Positions 58,987 through 64,000 of a stretch of DNA of 64,000 nucleotides are shown here, one piece after another. Position 1 is the stretch's first letter. Every line of letters begins with the position of its first letter. The stretch covers positions 930,001 through 994,000 of the forward strand of contig CAVSLA010000004.1 of NCBI GenBank assembly GCA_963728825.1. Reading direction: 5' to 3'. A program made the position numbers and the translations under genes. The notes under the pieces are model-generated. The model worked only from the letters and a program-made list of their open reading frames with translations, searched no databases and was not told where the DNA came from. Origin of the DNA: CAVREM01 sp963728825 (GTDB taxonomy: Bacteria > Acidobacteriota > Vicinamibacteria > Vicinamibacterales > CAVVIG01).

Positions 58987-60147
58987 ATGTTTCATCGCGA
59001 GAGGACTATCATGGACGGGATTCAGGCGGCCAGCATGGCGATGGAAGCGGACGTGCTCGCGTCGCAGCGCGGCGATCAGCAGGCGTTCACGCGGTTGGTC
59101 GAGACAACCTGCGCACTGGTCTCGAGCGTGGCGCTCGCCATCGTCCGCGATCCGGATCTCAGCCGGGACATCACGCAGGACGTGTTCCTGTCGGCGTGGC
59201 GCGACATCGGCAAACTACGCGAACCGGCGAGCTTCCTTCCCTGGCTTCGACAGGTGACCCGGCATCGCGCCTATCACATCCAGCGAAGCCTTCGTCGCGG
59301 ACGGCGTCACAGCGCCGGAACAACTCCCGACGATCTTCTCGAAGCCGTTGTCGATCCCCGCCCGAATCCTCAGCAGCGTCTCGTCTCGCTCGAGACTCGA
59401 CGTCTCGTTGCGGAGACCATCGAGGCGCTACCAGTCGACGCCCGCGAGGTGGTGACCCTCTATTATCGCGAGGGCCGATCGGTCACACAGGTCGCAGACC
59501 TGCTCGGTTTGAGCGATGCGGCGGTGCGCCAACGACTGGCCCGCGCGCGCGCCAGTATTCGCGAGGATTTGCTCGAACGCGCCGGCCAGGAGATCGGAGC
59601 GTGCGCTCCGGGCGCGGCCTTCGTCTCCGCGATCGCGTCTGCGCTCACCGTGGCGGCGCCGGCGGCGTCGACGGCAGCCACCCTCGGCATGGGCAGCGTC
59701 AAATCGGGAAGTGTGTTCGCCAAGATCGCCGCATTCGTCGGCGGCGCCGCGATGGGGGCCGCAGGAGGCGTGGCGGGGGTCGTAGTCGGGCTGCGCCCCT
59801 TGCGACGCCAGACACTGGACGATCAGGAGCGGAAGGCGCTTCAGCGTCTGCAGGCAGTCGCAGTAGCGGTCGTGGTTGTCGCCGCGTTCGCGATGCCTCT
59901 GGCAAAAAGGTTGACTCACAGTGACTGGGCCTTCGTCGCCGTCTTCATTGCGTTCGTCGTGAGTCTCCTCATGATCTACGAGATATGGCTACCGCGAGTA
60001 CTTCGCCGCCGGTTCGAGGCCGAGATGCGGGCAGACCCCGTGACGACGATGCGACGCTGGAAGCGACAGCGAAGGTTGAGTCTGTTGGCGTGGATCGCCG
60101 CCATACTCATCGGAGCAACCGCTGTCCTGATCAGTGTGCTCGCGTAG
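58987..60147 (+). CDS. ECF sigma factor with C-terminal membrane domain
   Basis: A 386-aa protein. Residues ~25-110 are sigma region 2 (QRGDQQAFTRLVETTC, DITQDVFLSAWRDIGKLREP) and ~140-205 region 4 (ALPVDAREVVTLYYREGRS, VTQVADLLGLSDAAVRQRL). It continues with an Ala/Gly-rich segment and about four transmembrane helices (VFAKIAAFVGGAAMGAAGG; VAVVVVAAFAMPL; and two more near the end). Sigma factors normally lack membrane helices, so activity is probably controlled by release from, or a change at, the membrane. ATG 58987 or ATG 59011. No separate anti-sigma gene is adjacent. Confidence 0.85.
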   Translation: MFHRERTIMDGIQAASMAMEADVLASQRGDQQAFTRLVETTCALVSSVALAIVRDPDLSRDITQDVFLSAWRDIGKLREPASFLPWLRQVTRHRAYHIQRSLRRGRRHSAGTTPDDLLEAVVDPRPNPQQRLVSLETRRLVAETIEALPVDAREVVTLYYREGRSVTQVADLLGLSDAAVRQRLARARASIREDLLERAGQEIGACAPGAAFVSAIASALTVAAPAASTAATLGMGSVKSGSVFAKIAAFVGGAAMGAAGGVAGVVVGLRPLRRQTLDDQERKALQRLQAVAVAVVVVAAFAMPLAKRLTHSDWAFVAVFIAFVVSLLMIYEIWLPRVLRRRFEAEMRADPVTTMRRWKRQRRLSLLAWIAAILIGATAVLISVLA

Positions 60148-60182
60148 CGATGAATTCAAGTAGAATCACGCGCGGAGGCCCC

Positions 60183-61406
60183 ATGAGACGCACGGTTCTC
60201 ATTGCGACAGCATTCGTTGCCCTGATTGGCGCTTTGAGCGTGGCGCATTCGATCCTCACTGATCAGGTCCTCGCGCAGAGCCGCACAGCGGTGCAAGCGC
60301 CGCGCTTCGAGCCCGATCCGTTCTGGCCCAAGCCCCTTCCCAAGAAGTGGCTGTTCGGCAGCGCGATTGGCGTCTGGGTCGACAGCCAGGACAACGTGTG
60401 GATGGTCCACCGCGCCAACGACGCGGACAACCTCGACCCGACGGAACGCGGCCTCGCGCTGAAAGTCGCCGACTGCTGCGCGCCCGCGCCGCCGGTCGTC
60501 GCTTTCGACCGCCAGGGCAACGTCGTGCGCAGCTGGGGCGGCCCCGGCCAGGGCTACGACTGGCCAACGTCCAATCACGGCATCTTCCTCGATCACACCG
60601 GCAACGTGTGGATCGGCGGCAACGGCCCGGGCGACTCACAGGTGCTGAAGTTCACGCAGGATGGCAAGTTTCTCGCGCAGTACGGCAAGCCGAACGTGCG
60701 GGTGAGCGGGAAGAACGCACAGGGGAACACGCAGTACACCGCCAACAGCCACGATCCGTCGAACTTCGGACGCGTCGCGAAGATCTTCGTTGACCCGAAG
60801 GCGAACGAGGCCTACCTCGCCGACGGATACCTGAACCACCGCGTCGCCGTCCTCGACGCATCGACCGGCAAGCTGAAGCGATACTGGGGCGCCTACGGCG
60901 CGAAGCCCGACGACACGCCGCTCAAGCCCTACGATCCGGCGGCGCCACCGGACAAGCAGTTCCGCAACCCGGTCCACTGCGCCGACCTGTCGAGGGACGG
61001 TCTGGTCTACGTGTGCGACCGCGTCAACAACCGCATCCAGGTGTTCCGGCCGGACGGCACGTTCGTCAACGAACTCGTCATCGCGAAGAACACACTGGCG
61101 GCCGGCGCGGTGTGGGACGTCGCCTTCTCGCACGATCCGCAGCAGCGGTTCCTGTACGTCGCCGACGGTCAGAACCAGCGTGTCTACATCGTCGACCGCG
61201 CCAAGATGCAGCTGCTCACGAGCTTCGGGGACGGCGGCCGCTATCCGGGCCAGTTCTTCGGCGTCCACAGCATCGCCGTCGACTCGCAGGGCAACATCTA
61301 CACGACCGAGACCTTCGAGGGGAAGCGCATCCAGAAGTTCGTCAACAAGGGGCTGGTGAACGTCACACAAGAGCACCAGGGCACCGTCTGGCCCGTCACG
61401 AAGTAG
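60183..61406 (+). CDS. secreted NHL-repeat protein
   Basis: A 407-aa exported protein (signal residues 1-32) built of NHL propeller blades: GVWVDSQDNVWMVHRAN, NHGIFLDHTGNVWIGGNG, KIFVDPKANEAYLADGYLNH, DRVNNRIQVFRPDG and HSIAVDSQGNIYTTETF. It resembles the peptidyl-alpha-hydroxyglycine lyase-like propellers common in Acidobacteriota. Cys pair VADCCAPAP is unusual. ATG 60183 sits after AGGCCCC; the longer frame to 59985 lies within the sigma gene. Ligand unknown. Confidence 0.85.
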   Translation: MRRTVLIATAFVALIGALSVAHSILTDQVLAQSRTAVQAPRFEPDPFWPKPLPKKWLFGSAIGVWVDSQDNVWMVHRANDADNLDPTERGLALKVADCCAPAPPVVAFDRQGNVVRSWGGPGQGYDWPTSNHGIFLDHTGNVWIGGNGPGDSQVLKFTQDGKFLAQYGKPNVRVSGKNAQGNTQYTANSHDPSNFGRVAKIFVDPKANEAYLADGYLNHRVAVLDASTGKLKRYWGAYGAKPDDTPLKPYDPAAPPDKQFRNPVHCADLSRDGLVYVCDRVNNRIQVFRPDGTFVNELVIAKNTLAAGAVWDVAFSHDPQQRFLYVADGQNQRVYIVDRAKMQLLTSFGDGGRYPGQFFGVHSIAVDSQGNIYTTETFEGKRIQKFVNKGLVNVTQEHQGTVWPVTK

Positions 61407-61476
61407 CGCGAATTTCTTTTGTCTGAGCCTCGGCTCGGCTCCTTCTCGCATTCCAAGTGAGTGGAGTTGAACTGAG

Positions 61477-62568
61477 GTGAAACAGACAGCCGCTCTCGTT
61501 CTCATTGCGCTTGCCGCCGCGTCTTCCGTACGAGCGCAGGGGATGCCGCCGGGGGAGACGCCGGCACCGACGCTCGCGGTGCCAGCACTGTCGGTCAGCG
61601 CCGGGGTCGGATCGGCCGGACGCTACCAGGGCCTCGGGTGGCGCGCTCCGGCATTCTTTGTTTCCGCTCAGGTCCCGCTGGCGACCTTCGTCGTCGTCGA
61701 GGGCACTGCCGCCCAGTGGACCTGGCATCGCGGACGGCACATCTTGTCCGCTCAGGCTGACGAACACTGGAGAACGCTCAGCTTCGGAGCCAATATCGGG
61801 CTGCGCGCGGCCAAAGGACCTGTGGCCGGGACCGTCGGCACCGGCGTCGGCTTCCAGCACAGCACGCTCCTCGGTTCCGCCTGTTACGTCGGCTGCGCGA
61901 CGCTGCCGCCCGACCGCCAGTTCGCCTCACACGGCGTCGTCCGGATGTCGCCGTCGCTGCAGTTTACCGGCAGCGGCGATCTCCGGATAGCACCGGGAGT
62001 CGTGGCCTTCGGCGAGCTCCTGATGATCGTCGGCAATGAAGGGGCGCTGGGCACGTTTGGCGGCCTGCGCGTCCCGATCGGCTCGCGGACGTTCCGCCGG
62101 CGGATCCCGGAGCTGTTCCCATCGGTCAACCCCGTGAGATTCGAGGGCGGACGGGTACGGCTCACGATGGCGGACGGCAGCCGTCAAAAAGGCCGGCTGA
62201 TGTCTCTGTCGTTGTCCGAGGTCGTGCTGGCGACGGACGCGGCGATCGTCACCGTTCCACTTCGAGACGTCCAGAAGCTGGAGAAAGTCGGTAGGGGCGT
62301 GCTCAGGGGAACACTGATCGGCGTTGGCCCCGGACTCTGGTTCGGCCTCGGGGTCGGCGAGGTGGGGTCGCCAGGCGGTGAAATCTGGCCAGTATTCGTC
62401 TTCAGTGCAGTCGGGGCCGGAATCGGTGCGGGCATCGGGATCGTCATCGATGCGATCCGGGCCGATCGCAATCTGATTTATCTGGCAACCGGGTCTGGTG
62501 GATCGATCGGCATCAAGCCTTTCGCGTCGCGGCGCGGCCCGGGCCTCGAGCTCGCGCTGCAGTGGTGA
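61477..62568 (+). CDS. secreted/membrane protein of unknown function
   Basis: A 363-aa protein with GTG start 61477 and a signal peptide (ending VRAQ). The first ~200 residues look like outer-membrane strands (VGSAGRYQGLGWRAPAFFVS, LSFGANIGLRAAKGPVAGTV, GTGVGFQHSTLLG). Then RFEGGRVRLTMADGSRQKG looks like an Sm/RRM-type small barrel, followed by Gly-rich hydrophobic helices (LIGVGPGLWFGLGVGEVG; FSAVGAGIGAGIGIVID). The combination suggests an envelope protein; no family is recognised. Confidence 0.62.
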   Translation: MKQTAALVLIALAAASSVRAQGMPPGETPAPTLAVPALSVSAGVGSAGRYQGLGWRAPAFFVSAQVPLATFVVVEGTAAQWTWHRGRHILSAQADEHWRTLSFGANIGLRAAKGPVAGTVGTGVGFQHSTLLGSACYVGCATLPPDRQFASHGVVRMSPSLQFTGSGDLRIAPGVVAFGELLMIVGNEGALGTFGGLRVPIGSRTFRRRIPELFPSVNPVRFEGGRVRLTMADGSRQKGRLMSLSLSEVVLATDAAIVTVPLRDVQKLEKVGRGVLRGTLIGVGPGLWFGLGVGEVGSPGGEIWPVFVFSAVGAGIGAGIGIVIDAIRADRNLIYLATGSGGSIGIKPFASRRGPGLELALQW

Positions 62569-62665
62569 CCCAGGCGCCAGCCGCCCGCGAAGCAGGGATC
62601 GCACGGTGCGCTTTTGATCAACAATGCACGACCAGTGGTCGCTGCCTGTGGAGCAGGAGAACGCT

Positions 62666-64000
62666 ATGGAGGAGCCGTCCTTGTCGCCGTCCGCCGCCGA
62701 GCAACCCGAGTCGGGGCAGGTCGCGCCGCTGGTGGAGCTCATTCAGCTCTATCGGATCGAACACGCGCTGCTACTCAAGCACCAGGAGGAGGTTGAACGG
62801 CGCCGCGGTGCCGTGCGTGAAGCCGCCGTACAGGAAGCGTCCGAAATACTCCTCTCCGCGCGGCAGGAGATCCGGCGTGTGCTGGTGCAGACCCGTCGCG
62901 AGCTGGTCGAGCTGTCCGCTCAGCTTCGAGCTGTCGGTTTCGAGACTACGCTGGGTCGGTCCATTGGCGGTGATGATTTCCAGGTGTCCGTGGCGCGCGA
63001 CGTCCGCAACGTGCTGCGCGAAGCACGGTCCGAATTAGCCAACCTTTCCGAAGATGCGGCGAATCTGTGGCCGGCGGGTGAGGAGCCTCGGCTTCTGGCG
63101 CCCACAGTGGCCATGGCGCCGCTGCCGAAGGCGGCTGCCGCAGACGACTTCTGGTCCGCTCCAACTCACGAAGAGAGCAGTGGCGCTGCTGATCACTCCA
63201 GCGAACAGGTGCCGGCGCCCAGCACGGCCGCGCAGCTCGCCGCGCATTGGCGGGTCGTGGCAATTGTGCTCGCAGCTGTCGCGGTTGTCGCCACGATGAT
63301 CGTCTCGTTGCGTTCTTCGCCCGAAAGCGAAGCCGCTGTCACGACATCCCAACCCGTCTCAGCGGAGTCCGCCACCACGGCTGCCGCACCAGCCCCTAAC
63401 GCCTCCATGGCACCGGTCGAGGTTTCTGAAAAGCCCGGTTCGGGAATGTTGTCGCTCTCCCTCGAAGTCCGGCGACCCTCGTGGTTGCGCATCAACGTTG
63501 ATGGGGAAGCGGATCTCGGGCGAACGTATCAGCAAGGTGAGCGTCGCACGATCCGGGCAACTCGAGAAATCCAGGTGCGAGCCGGCGACGCGGGCGCGGT
63601 GTTGGTGTCGCTCGGCGGCGATTCGCCGGTTCCGCTTGGGCCGGACGGCCAGGTGCGGACCCGCCGGTTTGCACGCCAGGGTGCGCCGGCAGTGGATCAG
63701 GCACGCCAGGGCCCGACGACGACCCAGGTGTCCGAGGTGCTTCCGCTGACACAGGCCGTCCCTGCCGGCAGGGAACCCAATCAGCTGCCCTCTGCAACGG
63801 CTACACATGGAATCGCTGCCCCGATAAACGCGACAGAGCAGCCGCAGCGTGCGGCGACGGCACCTGATAACCCCGCCGCAGCGGAACGCGAAATCCTCGA
63901 ACGGCATCAGCGGTGGTTCGACGCGTTCGAGCGTGGAGATCACGCCACGATGGCGTCGCTCGTCTCAGGCAATTTCTCGCTCGTGGATCAGCGCCCGGAA
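62666..64000 (+). CDS. membrane protein with coiled coil, DUF4115-like and NTF2-like domains, 3' end missing
   Basis: An open frame from ATG 62666 runs off the right edge (445 codons visible, no stop). Residues ~20-150 form a cytoplasmic coiled coil (VELIQLYRIEHALLLKHQEE, ILLSARQEIRRVLVQTRRE), then an Ala/Pro linker, one transmembrane helix (VVAIVLAAVAVVATMIV, ~198-214), and a periplasmic DUF4115-like domain as in RodZ (LEVRRPSWLRINVDGEADLG ... REIQVRAGDAGAV). Near the edge ILERHQRWFDAFERGDHATM begins an NTF2-like domain. CAGGAGAACGCT precedes the ATG. Confidence 0.75.
   Translation, partial: MEEPSLSPSAAEQPESGQVAPLVELIQLYRIEHALLLKHQEEVERRRGAVREAAVQEASEILLSARQEIRRVLVQTRRELVELSAQLRAVGFETTLGRSIGGDDFQVSVARDVRNVLREARSELANLSEDAANLWPAGEEPRLLAPTVAMAPLPKAAAADDFWSAPTHEESSGAADHSSEQVPAPSTAAQLAAHWRVVAIVLAAVAVVATMIVSLRSSPESEAAVTTSQPVSAESATTAAAPAPNASMAPVEVSEKPGSGMLSLSLEVRRPSWLRINVDGEADLGRTYQQGERRTIRATREIQVRAGDAGAVLVSLGGDSPVPLGPDGQVRTRRFARQGAPAVDQARQGPTTTQVSEVLPLTQAVPAGREPNQLPSATATHGIAAPINATEQPQRAATAPDNPAAAEREILERHQRWFDAFERGDHATMASLVSGNFSLVDQRPE

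Noticed and set aside
58782..59924. 380-aa frame over the hydrolase and sigma factor
   Set aside because: Crosses two genes with clear motifs; no start signal.
1..64000. CRISPR arrays, tRNA or rRNA genes, prophage or complete insertion sequences
   Set aside because: No regularly spaced 25-40 base direct repeats with variable spacers, no tRNA T-loop/cloverleaf pattern, and no integrase or transposase frame were seen. The array at 31951 is contiguous and degenerate, not CRISPR-like.

Overview
The window is high-GC bacterial chromosome of the Acidobacteriota type, most likely class Vicinamibacteria. This is inferred from gene content, because no rRNA or marker gene is present. The pointers are PadR regulators next to MacB-like ADOP permeases, a free-standing permease-prefix domain, transmembrane Ser/Thr kinases, DUF6152 proteins, and several copies of an uncharacterised secreted family (called here the PDLQG family) typical of this group. 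Most genes are single or in two- to three-gene operons on both strands. I see no tRNA, rRNA, CRISPR array, prophage or complete insertion sequence.

Layout. 0-6.8 kb: end of a PQQ sugar dehydrogenase, an Old Yellow Enzyme, a diheme cytochrome c, an AbgT-transporter operon led by a PDLQG protein, a lipoprotein and a cupin. 6.9-13.7 kb: a 409-aa orphan protein; a peroxiredoxin whose catalytic cysteine codon is UGA, followed by a bSECIS-like hairpin (probable selenoprotein); ExbD; an M29-peptidase-like lipoprotein; several very short genes. 13.8-22.4 kb: DUF6152, a TolB-like propeller protein, DUF1232, a proline dehydrogenase remnant, a PDLQG protein, and frameshifted GreB and STAND-NTPase genes. 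22.6-31.7 kb: small genes, a YjbR/SDR/GNAT operon, an ABC exporter divergent from a PadR/permease-prefix pair, an orphan PadR and an isoprenylcysteine-type methyltransferase.

31.7-39.1 kb: a repeat-rich gap containing an eight-unit array of about 26 bp, a membrane-anchored HExxH protein, an OstA/NTF2-like fusion, an RnfD-like membrane protein with a Cys-rich tail, then a terminator-bounded PDLQG-PDLQG-DUF6152 operon. 39.1-48.5 kb: PadR plus an ADOP broken by two frameshifts, a patatin-like phospholipase, two secreted proteins, and an intact ADOP whose promoter is shared with the distant orphan PadR. 48.4-64 kb: two transmembrane Ser/Thr kinases (one frameshifted), a kinase N-terminal remnant, alpha/beta hydrolases, a ChaN/Tiki-type protein, a secreted subtilisin, DinB, a divergent pair of paralogous coiled-coil proteins, an ECF sigma factor with a membrane tail, an NHL protein and a truncated DUF4115 membrane protein.

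The strongest unusual signals are the in-frame UGA peroxiredoxin, the shared 55-bp promoter and the tandem PadR operator, the 26-bp repeat array, the PDLQG/DUF6152 cassettes, and the number of single-base frameshifts in otherwise well-conserved genes. The frameshifts may be genuine decay or assembly error. All homology statements come from recognising motifs by eye; no database search was possible.
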